A stretch of DNA of 64,000 nucleotides, taken from the NCBI RefSeq assembly GCF_029632765.1, contig NZ_CP121247.1, positions 1,054,001 through 1,118,000 of the forward strand, given 5' to 3'. Position numbers and translations under genes: made by a program. Of the stretch, positions 37,354-46,342 are shown piece by piece. The stretch's first letter is position 1; the number at the start of each line of letters is the position of its first letter. The notes beneath the pieces are model-generated. The model was given only the letters and a program-made list of their open reading frames with translations, had not been told where the DNA came from and made no database searches. Origin of the DNA: Arcanobacterium wilhelmae. Its GTDB lineage: Bacteria > Actinomycetota > Actinomycetes > Actinomycetales > Actinomycetaceae.

Positions 37354-39315
37354 GTGACCACATTTTCTGAACTTTCCCTGCCCGAAAATATTCTCAAAGC
37401 GGTGACCGAACTTGGATTCACCGAGCCTACCGAGATTCAAGAGCAGGCAATCCCCCATCTTCTCCAGGGACAGGACGTCATTGGAGTAGCCCAAACAGGC
37501 ACCGGAAAAACCGCGGCCTTTGGGCTCCCGCTTCTGACCCACGTCGACCCGGAAAAGGACGAAGTCCAGGCGTTGGTTCTTGCCCCCACACGCGAACTCG
37601 CGATGCAGGGAGCCGAGGCTATTTCAACGTTTGCTGCGCAGATTGGTGGGCTCGAGGTCGTCTCCGTGTACGGCGGCTCGCCCTATGGCCCGCAGTTACG
37701 CGCACTTGAACGCGGCGCACAGGTGGTTGTTGGCACTCCGGGCCGCATCATGGATCTGATTGATCGCGGTGCTCTCAAACTCGAGCACGTTTCGTACTTT
37801 GTTCTTGACGAGGCGGACGAAATGCTGAGGATGGGTTTCGCTGAAGATGTCGACACGATCGCAACGAATCTTCCCGCCGAGCGTATTACTGCCCTGTTCT
37901 CCGCTACCATGCCGAACTCGATCCGCAAGGTTGCCGAGTCGCACATGAGCGAGCCGGTCGAGGTCACGGTGACCCGCCCGGCGTCGACCACCGAGACGAT
38001 CCACCAGACCTACGCCGTCGTCCCCTCGCGCCACAAGACGGGCGCCCTTGCCCGGGTACTCGCGACCACCGACGCCGACGCTGCCCTCGTCTTCGTCCGC
38101 ACCCGTGCTACCGCCGAGGATCTCACCATCGAGCTGTCAACGCGTGGCGTCCAGGCCGCGGCACTTTCCGGCGACGTCGCGCAGAAGGATCGCGAGAAGC
38201 TCGTGAACCGTCTGCGCGAAGGAACGATTGATGTTCTCGTTGCCACCGACGTCGCGGCCCGCGGTCTCGACGTCGAACGCATCGGGCTCGTCGTCAACTA
38301 CGACGTCCCGAAGGAAATTGACACGTACGTTCACCGTATCGGCCGCACTGGCCGCGCGGGCCGCGAAGGCACGTCCCTCACGTTCGTCACGCCGAAGGAG
38401 AAGTTCCGCCTGCGCCGGATCGAAAAGACGACCGGCGCACAGATGGAAGAAGTTGAACTCCCAACGCCAGCCGAGGTTTCCGCTCTTCGTGCATCGCGCC
38501 TGGTCGATTCTGCGATCGAGCGCGTCGGCGTGGGCCGCCTGTCCGTCTACGAAAAGGCCGTGGAGAACTTCCTCGCCGCCCAGGCCGAGGCCGACGAGCC
38601 AATGAGCCTCGAGCAACTCGCATACGGCTTGCTTGCGCTTGGGGTACGAGACCCTGGCCCGCGCGCCGACGACGAGCCCGAGCATCTGTCCATTCGCGGC
38701 GGGCGCGAAGATCGCCACGAGCGTTCAGAGCGCGGCGGGCGCGGGCGCGAAAAGAGCGGACGCAAGACTTTCGACCACGCCGGTACCATGTACCGAGTTG
38801 AAGTTGGTAAGAAGGACGGCGTGGCGCCAGGCGCGATCGTTGGAGCTCTGACGAACGAAGGCGGTTTGACCGGCTCCCAACTCGGCAAGATCGACATCTA
38901 CCCCACTTTCTCGATCGTGGAAATCGAGCATGAGCTCGACGAGCGCACACTTTCGAAGCTTTCGCGCGCCCAGGTTTCGGGCCGTGAGCTCGGTATTCGT
39001 AAGGATCGCGGCCCCGCAAAGAGCGGACACAAGCCGTTTAAGCGCGACGGCGGTTTCGGCAAACGCGAGAGCGGGTTCTCCAAGCGGCGCAACCGCGATG
39101 GTGATCGGCGCCCCTACTTCGACGACTACGACCCACGCGGGGCGCAGTCGCGCCGCGACCGTGAGCGTTCCTCACACGATTCCTACGAGTTCCGAAAGGC
39201 TCGTGCCGACCGTGCCTTCGGTGAGAAGAAGGCCCGCGAGGGCCGCAATGGTTTCCGCAATGCCGGCTTCACAAAAGGTGGTGCCAAAAAGGGAGGCTTC
39301 CGCAAGGGCCGGTAG
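37354..39315 (+). CDS. deaD: DEAD-box RNA helicase (DeaD/CsdA type)
   Basis: A 653-residue ATP-dependent RNA helicase. All motifs are present: AQTGTGKTAAFG, PTRELAMQ, DEADEMLRMGF, FSATMP, and the C-terminal ATDVAARGLDVERI and HRIGRTGRAGREGTSLTF. Residues near 480-560 form the CsdA/DbpA RNA-binding domain (YRVEVGKKDGVAPGAIVGALTNEGGLTG), followed by a basic Arg/Gly/Lys-rich tail of about 100 residues that should bind RNA nonspecifically. Probably involved in ribosome assembly and mRNA decay, especially in the cold. I chose GTG 37354 (VTTFSELSLPE); the upstream extension is not conserved. Confidence 0.95.
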   Translation: MTTFSELSLPENILKAVTELGFTEPTEIQEQAIPHLLQGQDVIGVAQTGTGKTAAFGLPLLTHVDPEKDEVQALVLAPTRELAMQGAEAISTFAAQIGGLEVVSVYGGSPYGPQLRALERGAQVVVGTPGRIMDLIDRGALKLEHVSYFVLDEADEMLRMGFAEDVDTIATNLPAERITALFSATMPNSIRKVAESHMSEPVEVTVTRPASTTETIHQTYAVVPSRHKTGALARVLATTDADAALVFVRTRATAEDLTIELSTRGVQAAALSGDVAQKDREKLVNRLREGTIDVLVATDVAARGLDVERIGLVVNYDVPKEIDTYVHRIGRTGRAGREGTSLTFVTPKEKFRLRRIEKTTGAQMEEVELPTPAEVSALRASRLVDSAIERVGVGRLSVYEKAVENFLAAQAEADEPMSLEQLAYGLLALGVRDPGPRADDEPEHLSIRGGREDRHERSERGGRGREKSGRKTFDHAGTMYRVEVGKKDGVAPGAIVGALTNEGGLTGSQLGKIDIYPTFSIVEIEHELDERTLSKLSRAQVSGRELGIRKDRGPAKSGHKPFKRDGGFGKRESGFSKRRNRDGDRRPYFDDYDPRGAQSRRDRERSSHDSYEFRKARADRAFGEKKAREGRNGFRNAGFTKGGAKKGGFRKGR

Positions 39316-39327
39316 CAAAAAGTAGTG

Positions 39328-39376
39328 ACAATGAATGGGCAGGCTCGTGGGAACCACGAGCCTGCCCATTCATTGT
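39328..39376. terminator. Long perfect hairpin between convergent genes
   Basis: A perfect 23-bp stem (39328-39350 with 39354-39376) closed by a 3-nt loop. It sits 12 nt after the deaD stop and 6 nt before the stop of the convergent GTPase gene. On the minus strand a T-run (CTTTTTGC) follows shortly after the stem. Probably terminates both transcripts. Confidence 0.85.
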
Positions 39377-39382
39377 GCATTC

Positions 39383-40969
39383 TTACGCTTGCGCCCTGCT
39401 CATGAGTTTGACGGCGTCAATGAATCCTTCGTACACATGGCGTTCGCCCGTCAGCGGCGCAAGTATGGTTTCTTGCGCGGCCCCGCCGACGGCGGTTTCG
39501 ATTCGCCGACGCACCCGTCGTTGCGCACGCTCACTGCCCCTCCCAACGAACCATCGGGAAATCGCCGCGAAAAGAAGCCCCGCAATCATTCCGCCGGCGG
39601 CCAGGAGCAGAGGGACCTCAACAATTCCGACTCGTGGAGGATCGGGAAGAATAATTCCGATCATCGGCCCGAGGATTTTGAGTCCAAGCCACACATACCC
39701 AACAAGCGCGACAGCGGCGAACAGCCATTGAAGCACGTTCACGATCCGCCACCACAACGGCGTACGTTCGTACTCAACGTCGACAGTGCCAAGCAACGGA
39801 TCGACGTTCGCGAGAAAACCGTTGAGACGCTCCTGGGCACGGTGTTCAACGTCGCGCGCCCACTGCCGCGGCATACCGGCAACGGCGGCGCTCGCGAAGC
39901 GTCTGCCTGCGCCGTCGGCTACGGCGAGATGCGCAGGCGCCGCGACGACGCCGGTGGTCGGCGCGACCGTTGTGGGCGCCTTGTCGAGATGAACAAGTTT
40001 GAGAGGGTCGCGTTTATTGTGGAGCCATCGGGTGAACCACCAGCTCGTCTTTCTCGTCCCGCGCACCCGGTAGCTTCCGCCGGCAGCCGAGGAGACGGCG
40101 TCGGCTCCGCTCGCCTTCGCTACCGCGGCCACGACCGGCTCGAAAGAGGGCATCGCCCCCAGCTCATACTTGCCGTGATCAGCAACCACCCACGCACCGA
40201 GACTCTTTGCCACAGCCCGCAGATCCGCCGCGATCTTCACTCGAGCCGCATTTGCCGCATCCATTTTCTGGCCGATACGGCTCGACAGATACTCAATCCC
40301 CTCCCCTGTTGCGACGGAGACAGGCACGATGTCGCAATGTACGCCGTCGTTGCGCAGGAGCCGCTCGAGGTCGTCCTCAACGTGGCCACGCTCCGCCGCA
40401 GAGAGCAGATCGATCTTATTGAGCGCCACGAGGAGCGAATCTGAATGTTCCCCCAGGTGCGAAAGATAGTCCTCGTGCACGATCGCATCCGCATACTTTT
40501 GCGGATCAAGCACCCACACCGTCAAGTCCGCCCGTTCGATGATCGCATGGGCGCGGCGCTGGTGGGCGATCTGGATCGAATCAATATCGGGAAGATCGAT
40601 GAGCATCACTTTGCCCGAGGAGGAGAAGCGTTGCGCAAGGGCAGCGTTCACGTGGCGCTGAGAGACATCGAGCCAGTCCAGCAACGCCGGCTCGGAATCG
40701 GTGCCAACTGCGAGAGGTTCCGACGTCGTTGGGCGAAGCGCGGCAACCCGCGCGAGTTCCTGGCCCACCAACGCGTTCAGTAGCGACGACTTGCCCGAAC
40801 CCGTTGCGCCAGCGAACGCGATCACGGTGACGTCGTCGCCAACTTGGGTACGTGCAACCGCAGAATCCAGCACCGCACGTGCGTCGCTTGCCACGCGATC
40901 GTCAACGAGATCGCTGCCCACCTCCAGGACGCTCCTGAGTGCTCCAATCCCTTCCGCAACGCTGGTCAT
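39383..40969 (-). CDS. Dynamin-like/Era-type GTPase with membrane anchor (second of pair)
   Basis: A 528-residue GTPase. The G domain at residues 30-220 has G1 GATGSGKSSLLNALVG, G2 RPTTSEP, G3 DLPDIDSIQ and G4 ALNKIDLL, all intact. Two hydrophobic segments follow near residues 400-460 (VLQWLFAAVALVGYVWLGLKI and VEVPLLLAAGGMIAGLLFAAI), then a basic tail. It matches the YfjP-like membrane GTPases and the general plan of the paired bacterial dynamin-like proteins of Streptomyces. The start overlaps the stop of the first GTPase (ATGA), so the two are made together and probably act as a hetero-oligomer on the membrane. Confidence 0.83.
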   Translation of the reverse strand: MTSVAEGIGALRSVLEVGSDLVDDRVASDARAVLDSAVARTQVGDDVTVIAFAGATGSGKSSLLNALVGQELARVAALRPTTSEPLAVGTDSEPALLDWLDVSQRHVNAALAQRFSSSGKVMLIDLPDIDSIQIAHQRRAHAIIERADLTVWVLDPQKYADAIVHEDYLSHLGEHSDSLLVALNKIDLLSAAERGHVEDDLERLLRNDGVHCDIVPVSVATGEGIEYLSSRIGQKMDAANAARVKIAADLRAVAKSLGAWVVADHGKYELGAMPSFEPVVAAVAKASGADAVSSAAGGSYRVRGTRKTSWWFTRWLHNKRDPLKLVHLDKAPTTVAPTTGVVAAPAHLAVADGAGRRFASAAVAGMPRQWARDVEHRAQERLNGFLANVDPLLGTVDVEYERTPLWWRIVNVLQWLFAAVALVGYVWLGLKILGPMIGIILPDPPRVGIVEVPLLLAAGGMIAGLLFAAISRWFVGRGSERAQRRVRRRIETAVGGAAQETILAPLTGERHVYEGFIDAVKLMSRAQA

Positions 40970-42681
40970 CGATCCCTCCGGTTCTTCCGGGCGGCGTCGA
41001 ACGCTTCCGCAAGTTCCTGCGCAACCAGCACGTCCACTCCGCATTCGGCCACAGCTGTATCGAAAACTCCACGGTCAGCCGCAATAAACTGTTGCACGCG
41101 CTCGTTCAACATCTGCTTGGCACGTTTGGCGAGCCTGCGAACAGCGTCCTCACCGAAAATTGCCTCGAGCAGTTTCTGAGCGACGACGGCGGTGCCGCCA
41201 GCAACCGCTATCTCACCGCCGACCAGCCCTCCCGTCGAAGCAAAAATCACCACAATGAGAGCCACACCAACAACATTGACCGAGGTTGCAAGCACACGCG
41301 CCGTGGTTTTCTTCGACGCGCCCTGATCACGCACGAGAGCCAGCACATCGCTTCGCCAATCGTGGACAAGCGCCGCACCGGCAGCCTCTCGATCTGCGCG
41401 AGAGCGCAGATCCGACTTGACGCGATCAACCAGCGGTTGCGCCACGCCGACAGTCTCCCAAGCTCGCAGTGATTGCGCGATCGCAGCATCCGTGCGTTCC
41501 ACAAGCAGCGCAAGGAGGCCGTCGTCGATCGCATCCTCAATGTGAGATGTCGACTGGCCCGCGGAGGGCTTGAAATACCCAGCGATCCGATCGCGCAACG
41601 CGCTGACGCCACTTTCGAGCTTGCGCATCCATTCCCCAGCGCCAACCACATCTTGCCAGCGGGTGAGAACCTCACCGCGAAGCAATGAACCATCGACCAG
41701 ATTCTCTTTGAACTGTTGGTCCGCAGCGTTGAACGCAGTCTCGACGTCCCAGCGGAGCGCGTCGCGAGTGGCCAGTTGGGCATCGTAGCCTGCGCGCACA
41801 GACTCCCCTTGCGCAACGAGCGCGCTAATCGCCCCCTCAAGAGTCTGGCGAACGACGACGGAGCGGGCAGCTTCGTCGTCGGCGATCGAGGAGAGAAATG
41901 CGCGAAGCGAGGCGACGTCGGCCGGATCGATTCGCCCATCGTTGAGCTCTTGCTCCGCGATCATGAACAGCGGAGCCCGCGCAAGCCCCCGCTCCTCGAG
42001 ACGCGACACCAAATCTGCTCTCACCTCTGCGCCGACGCCAGGAGGCACACGGTTGAGCACTATCCCGAGAACGATGTCGCGCGAGGCTGCGTCATCGAGC
42101 ATCGCCCACGGGATTGCGTCACCGTAGCGCGCTGCTGTCGTGACAAAAATCCACAGGTCCGCTGCCGCGAGAAGCTGCGCGGCAAGCCTGCGGTTTTCCT
42201 CGACCACCGAGTCGATGTCGGGCGCGTCGAGCAATGCCAAGCCACGAGGCACAGCCTGGGAAGCGATCAGCTCAAGCTCGCCGGCAGAATCCCCCGCGAC
42301 GTTGCCACTAACTCGGGCGAGCTCCGGCAGCACGCGCACCGACGCAAACGCCTCAGCATCAGCTGGATTGTGCACGAGCGCAGGACGGCGGGTTGTGGGG
42401 CGGATCGCGCTTGAACGCACCACGTTTTCGCCGATCAACGAGTTCACAATGGCACTCTTGCCTGCGCCAGTTGACCCTCCGATCACGCATAAGAGCGGCG
42501 CATCCAGATTCTGTAGGCGCGGCAGAACATAATCACGCAGTTGGGCCTCAAGATCAGCCACCAGATCGGCGGTATCCTGCGCACCTGCCACAGAGAACGG
42601 AAAGTGCACGCGCTCCAGCACTTCCCCCAGGCGGGTCAGGCGCTCAAGGAGATCAGAACCGGGGCGCGGCAAATCATTCAT
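40966..42681 (-). CDS. Dynamin-like GTPase with incomplete G4 motif (first of pair)
   Basis: A 571-residue protein. G1 is GGSTGAGKSAIVNSLIG, G2 RPTTRRP and G3 DAPDIDSVVEE. The G4 position reads IVLNRVPPG instead of N/TKxD, so base specificity may be relaxed or lost. A long helical middle section follows, then one hydrophobic hairpin (VGVALIVVIFASTGGLVGGEIAVAGG) near residues 480-510 and a C-terminal helical domain. Start taken as ATG 42681 (MNDLPRPG), overlapping the hisS 3' end by 8 nt; GTG 42690 is the alternative. Co-transcribed with hisS and the second GTPase. Confidence 0.82.
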   Translation of the reverse strand: MNDLPRPGSDLLERLTRLGEVLERVHFPFSVAGAQDTADLVADLEAQLRDYVLPRLQNLDAPLLCVIGGSTGAGKSAIVNSLIGENVVRSSAIRPTTRRPALVHNPADAEAFASVRVLPELARVSGNVAGDSAGELELIASQAVPRGLALLDAPDIDSVVEENRRLAAQLLAAADLWIFVTTAARYGDAIPWAMLDDAASRDIVLGIVLNRVPPGVGAEVRADLVSRLEERGLARAPLFMIAEQELNDGRIDPADVASLRAFLSSIADDEAARSVVVRQTLEGAISALVAQGESVRAGYDAQLATRDALRWDVETAFNAADQQFKENLVDGSLLRGEVLTRWQDVVGAGEWMRKLESGVSALRDRIAGYFKPSAGQSTSHIEDAIDDGLLALLVERTDAAIAQSLRAWETVGVAQPLVDRVKSDLRSRADREAAGAALVHDWRSDVLALVRDQGASKKTTARVLATSVNVVGVALIVVIFASTGGLVGGEIAVAGGTAVVAQKLLEAIFGEDAVRRLAKRAKQMLNERVQQFIAADRGVFDTAVAECGVDVLVAQELAEAFDAARKNRRDR

Positions 42682-44011
42682 GAGAGGCACTCACCAACTG
42701 TGCCACCAGATCCTCGGCCGGAGGCATCCACGCGTGCTCGTCCGCCGCGACCTGCTCGCCTGAGCGAATGTCCTTTACCTGCTCGCTCACGGCCCCGGAT
42801 TCGTCCTGGGTGAACCAGACAAACGGGATTCCGCGGCGCTCCGCGTAGCGAATCTGCTTGCCAAACTTCTGGGTGTTCGGGGAAACCTCGGTAGCGATCC
42901 CGCGCGAACGCAGGGCCATCGCGATCTTTTCCGCGTGACGGCGCTCATCTTCGTTGTTCACAGCGACGAGCACCGCCGTTGGAACCTGACGAGACGCGCT
43001 CACCAGCTCCTTGCCGATCACACGCGCAAGGATACGCGAGACGCCAATCGACAGGCCAACGCCTGGGAACGTGCGCTTGCCGTCGCTGACAAGAGAATCG
43101 TAACGCCCGCCCGAGCATACCGAGCCGAGATCCTCGTGGCCGATCAACGTCGATTCATAGACCGAGCCTGTGTAGTAATCCAGGCCGCGGGCGATCGACA
43201 AATCGGCAGTGACTGAGCCTTCAATAAGCTCGTTCGCACCTTCGATGAGGCGAACAAGCTCGTCCAAGCCTTCATCCAGGAGCTCGTTGCGGAAACCAAG
43301 CGCCAGCACGGCGTCGGCAACCGACGCATCGTTTCCGCGGATTTCAGCCAGCTTCAGTGCGAGCTGCGCCTGTTCCTCGGTGGCTCCAACGTTCTGGGCG
43401 AGAGTTTCAGCCACACCACGCGGGCCAATCTTGTCCAGCTTGTCCACGATGCGCAGAGTTTCCTCAATGTCCTCAATGCCGATCGCGTCAAAAAAGCCTT
43501 GAGCTACCTTACGGTTCGAGGCGCGGATCACTACGCGCGGGATCGGTAGCTTTGACAGGGCATCGACCATCACCAGCGGAAGCTCAATCTCGTGGTGGAA
43601 CGCAAGCGTATCGGCGCCCACAACGTCCACATCCGCCTGCACGAACTCGCGGAAACGGCCATCTTGCGGACGCTCTCCACGCCAGACTTTCTGAATCTGG
43701 TAGCGACGGAAAGGGAAATCGAGCTTGCCAGCATTCTCCAGAACGTAGCGCGAGAGCGGGACCGTGAGATCGAAGTGCAAACCGAGCTCCGCATCCTGGG
43801 AATCGCCGCCCTGGAGGCGATTGAGCAGATAGATTTCCTTCGAGGTTTCTCCCTTTGACAGCAGGCGCGACACCGGCTCGACGGCGCGGGTCTCGATACC
43901 AGAAAAACCGTGAAGCTCGAAGGTGGAACGGAGCGTATCAAGGACGCGCTGTTCCACAATACGATCTTGGGGAAGCCATTCAGGGAAACCAGACAAGGGT
44001 GCAATCTTCAT
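42674..44011 (-). CDS. hisS: Histidyl-tRNA synthetase
   Basis: A 445-residue class II synthetase. Motifs: GFSGIETRAVEPVSRLL, the histidine-loop RGLDYYTGSVYES (HisA), motif 2 RRYQIQKVWRGERPQDGRFREFVQADVD, and motif 3 GVGLSIGVSRIL. The anticodon-binding domain (TAVLVAVNNEDERRHAEKIAMALRSRGI) closes the protein. Complete and of normal length. The MBL hydrolase-hisS linkage is typical of actinobacteria; here the tandem GTPases follow it. Confidence 0.97.
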   Translation of the reverse strand: MKIAPLSGFPEWLPQDRIVEQRVLDTLRSTFELHGFSGIETRAVEPVSRLLSKGETSKEIYLLNRLQGGDSQDAELGLHFDLTVPLSRYVLENAGKLDFPFRRYQIQKVWRGERPQDGRFREFVQADVDVVGADTLAFHHEIELPLVMVDALSKLPIPRVVIRASNRKVAQGFFDAIGIEDIEETLRIVDKLDKIGPRGVAETLAQNVGATEEQAQLALKLAEIRGNDASVADAVLALGFRNELLDEGLDELVRLIEGANELIEGSVTADLSIARGLDYYTGSVYESTLIGHEDLGSVCSGGRYDSLVSDGKRTFPGVGLSIGVSRILARVIGKELVSASRQVPTAVLVAVNNEDERRHAEKIAMALRSRGIATEVSPNTQKFGKQIRYAERRGIPFVWFTQDESGAVSEQVKDIRSGEQVAADEHAWMPPAEDLVAQLVSASHE

Positions 44012-44050
44012 AAAGCCTATTCTTTCACGTATTTGCGGGCATGGCCCAGT

Positions 44051-44770
44051 TCAGTCGAGGAACATCCGCAGATACGGGTTCGAATTCACCTCGCGGTCCA
44101 GGCGGGTTGCCGGACCGTGACCGGGGAACACCCACGTCTCGCCCGGAACTTCACGCACGATCGTCTGCAACGATTTCCCCATTGCACGAGGATCCGATCC
44201 GGGCAGATCGGTGCGTCCGATCCCGTTGTTGAACAGCACGTCGCCCGAGAGCATCATGTGCCCACCCTGCCCCGGCGCGAGCGGGAGTTCCTCGCCGTCG
44301 TCGACGACGCCGTCGAAGACAAAGACCGTCGATCCTTCCGAGTGGCCGGGCGTCGCAATCGCACGAATCGACACTCCGGGAACGATCTCTTGTGCGCTGC
44401 CATAGAACGACGTCGGCAGGATCTGGGCGTTCGTTGGACGCACCCACGACGGCGAGCCCACGGCCTGGAACGCGGCCGCGAGTTGCGGCAACGCTGTGCG
44501 AGAGAGCGGATCGTCGAGTCGGTAGAAATCTCCGGCCGGGATATACACAGGAGCATCCCCGGCCACAGCCGCACTGTCCCAGACATGATCGGCGTGCCCG
44601 TGCGTGAGCAGAACCGCCCCCAACGTCAGGCCACGCCGCTCGAGGGCCGGCCCTACCCAACGGCTCGCCCCAGCCCCCGTATCGACAACCAACGCAACTT
44701 TCGCTCCGGCGTCGGCGAGAACGTAAGTATTCGCACCGATCACTGTTTCACTAAAACGCACAAAAATCAT
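44051..44770 (-). CDS. Metallo-beta-lactamase-fold hydrolase (glyoxalase II-like)
   Basis: A 239-residue zinc hydrolase. Metal-binding motifs: THGHADHVWD, TPGHSEGS, LSGDVLF and PGHGPATRL, in the glyoxalase II order. It matches the Rv2581c-type protein next to hisS and rel in mycobacteria. Substrate is probably a thioester such as S-lactoylglutathione analogue or a mycothiol conjugate, but this is inferred. Start at ATG 44770: TAGAGT at 44777-44782 (minus) ends 6 nt before it and no Shine-Dalgarno is visible, suggesting a leaderless mRNA. Confidence 0.88.
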   Translation of the reverse strand: MIFVRFSETVIGANTYVLADAGAKVALVVDTGAGASRWVGPALERRGLTLGAVLLTHGHADHVWDSAAVAGDAPVYIPAGDFYRLDDPLSRTALPQLAAAFQAVGSPSWVRPTNAQILPTSFYGSAQEIVPGVSIRAIATPGHSEGSTVFVFDGVVDDGEELPLAPGQGGHMMLSGDVLFNNGIGRTDLPGSDPRAMGKSLQTIVREVPGETWVFPGHGPATRLDREVNSNPYLRMFLD

Positions 44771-44882
44771 GCATCAACTCTACCGCAGGCGCGTAAAACC
44801 GCGAAAAATCGGGAGCATTGCCGTAGAGTGGTGCCGTACGAATACGTGAACGGTATCAATTACCCCGTCTGAAGGAGTCCTC

Positions 44883-46265
44883 ATGTCGGATACCATGCCC
44901 ACCCCGGCCAGCAACGACGCAGCCGAAACCACCCAGAACACTACTGAAACCACCACACCGACCCCTGCGTCGGCGCCTACCCCGTCCACTCCAGTTGCTC
45001 CCGCTCCCCTCACGGAAGCTGAAGCCACTGAAGCCGCCAAGTGGGGCCGAGTCGACGACGAGGGCAACGTTTGGCTTCTCGACAGCCAAGGAAAAGACGT
45101 CCGCATCGTTGGTCAGTACACTGCTGGCGGTACAGCAACTGATGCGCTCGCGCTGTACGCGCGCAGGTTCCTCGATCTGCAGTCGCAGGTGGCACTTCTC
45201 GAGATGCGCATCAACACGATTTCCCCTGAGGAATCGCGCAAGTCGCACAAGCACCTTGCAGCGCAGCTCGAAGAGCCTGCAGCTATTGGTGATATTGCCG
45301 CGTTGCGCACCCGCGTTGACGCCACGCTCCCACTCATTGAGGAGCGAGCCACTGTGGTCGCCGAACAGCGTGCCGAGGCCAAGGCCAAGGCCCTAGAAGA
45401 GCGCGAAGCCATCGTGGCGCAGGCCGAGAAGATCTCCGGCCAGGATCCCGCAAAGACTCACTGGAAGAACTCGCGCGCGCAGCTCACTGAACTCCTCGAA
45501 CAGTGGAAGCATGCGCAACGCCATGGCGCACGCATCGATCGTCCTACCGAGGAAGCCCTGTGGAAGCGATTCTCTTCGGCTCGCACGCAGTTTGATCGCC
45601 ACCGCCGTCAGTACTTCTCCGAGCGTGATAAGGCAACAAAGGCAACCGTGAGCGCGAAGGAAGATCTGATCCGCCGCGCAACCGAACTCCAGAATTCCAC
45701 TGATTGGGGCGCCACCTCCGCTGCATACCGTCAGCTCATGAGCGAGTGGAAGGCCGCGGGTCGCGCCGGCCGCAAGGAAGACGACAAGCTCTGGGATCGT
45801 TTCCGCGCCGCTCAGCAGGTCTTCTTCGACGCCCGTAACGCCCACAACACCCAGGTTGACGAGGAGTTCGGCGAGAATCTCGCGAAGAAGCTCGAGCTCT
45901 TGAAGGAAGCCGAGAAGCTGGTGCCGGTCAAGGATATCGAGGCCGCTAAGGCCGCGATTCGCGAAATCGGCGAACAATGGGATCAGATCGGCCGAGTTCC
46001 GCGAGCCGATGTGGGACGCACCGAAGGACGTCTACGCGATATCGAGCAGGCGATCCGTGATGCTGAATCCGAGCAGTGGCGCAAGTCCGATCCTGCGGTT
46101 GCCGAGCGTTCGAACGGCATGGCCGCCCAGCTTGAGGCGCTCATCGCAGAGCTCGAGGCCCAGCTCGCTGAGGCGAAGGCGGCCGGCAATGAGAAGAAGG
46201 TCAAGGAATACACCTCGGCCCTCGAAGCGCGTAAGCAGTGGCTTGCAGCCGTTCAGGCAGACTGA
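44883..46265 (+). CDS. DUF349 domain protein
   Basis: A 460-residue, mostly helical and highly charged protein. An N-terminal Thr/Pro/Ala-rich linker (residues 1-45) is followed by a short beta region (AAKWGRVDDEGNVWLLDSQGKDVRIVGQ) and then about three DUF349 repeats, each with a W-K/D...G...LW-x-x-F pattern (for example YRQLMSEWKAAGRAGRKEDDKLWDRF). The C-terminus is a coiled coil (MAAQLEALIAELEAQLAEAKAAG). Function unknown; the family is widespread in actinobacteria near rel. RBS GAAGGAG precedes ATG 44883. Monocistronic, ending at a strong terminator. Confidence 0.87.
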   Translation: MSDTMPTPASNDAAETTQNTTETTTPTPASAPTPSTPVAPAPLTEAEATEAAKWGRVDDEGNVWLLDSQGKDVRIVGQYTAGGTATDALALYARRFLDLQSQVALLEMRINTISPEESRKSHKHLAAQLEEPAAIGDIAALRTRVDATLPLIEERATVVAEQRAEAKAKALEEREAIVAQAEKISGQDPAKTHWKNSRAQLTELLEQWKHAQRHGARIDRPTEEALWKRFSSARTQFDRHRRQYFSERDKATKATVSAKEDLIRRATELQNSTDWGATSAAYRQLMSEWKAAGRAGRKEDDKLWDRFRAAQQVFFDARNAHNTQVDEEFGENLAKKLELLKEAEKLVPVKDIEAAKAAIREIGEQWDQIGRVPRADVGRTEGRLRDIEQAIRDAESEQWRKSDPAVAERSNGMAAQLEALIAELEAQLAEAKAAGNEKKVKEYTSALEARKQWLAAVQAD

Positions 46266-46289
46266 GTTGATATAGCACACAAGTGCTTC

Positions 46290-46333
46290 ACGGGGTGGGG
46301 GATTTCCACAGGTGTGGAAATCCCCCACCCCGT
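46290..46333 (+). terminator. Strong rho-independent terminator after DUF349 gene
   Basis: A perfect 21-bp stem (46290-46310 with 46313-46333) with a minimal GG loop, followed by TTTTG on the plus strand. It lies 25 nt after the DUF349 stop and 10 nt before the AbiEi-like ATG. Confidence 0.93.
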
Positions 46334-46342
46334 TTTTGCGTG

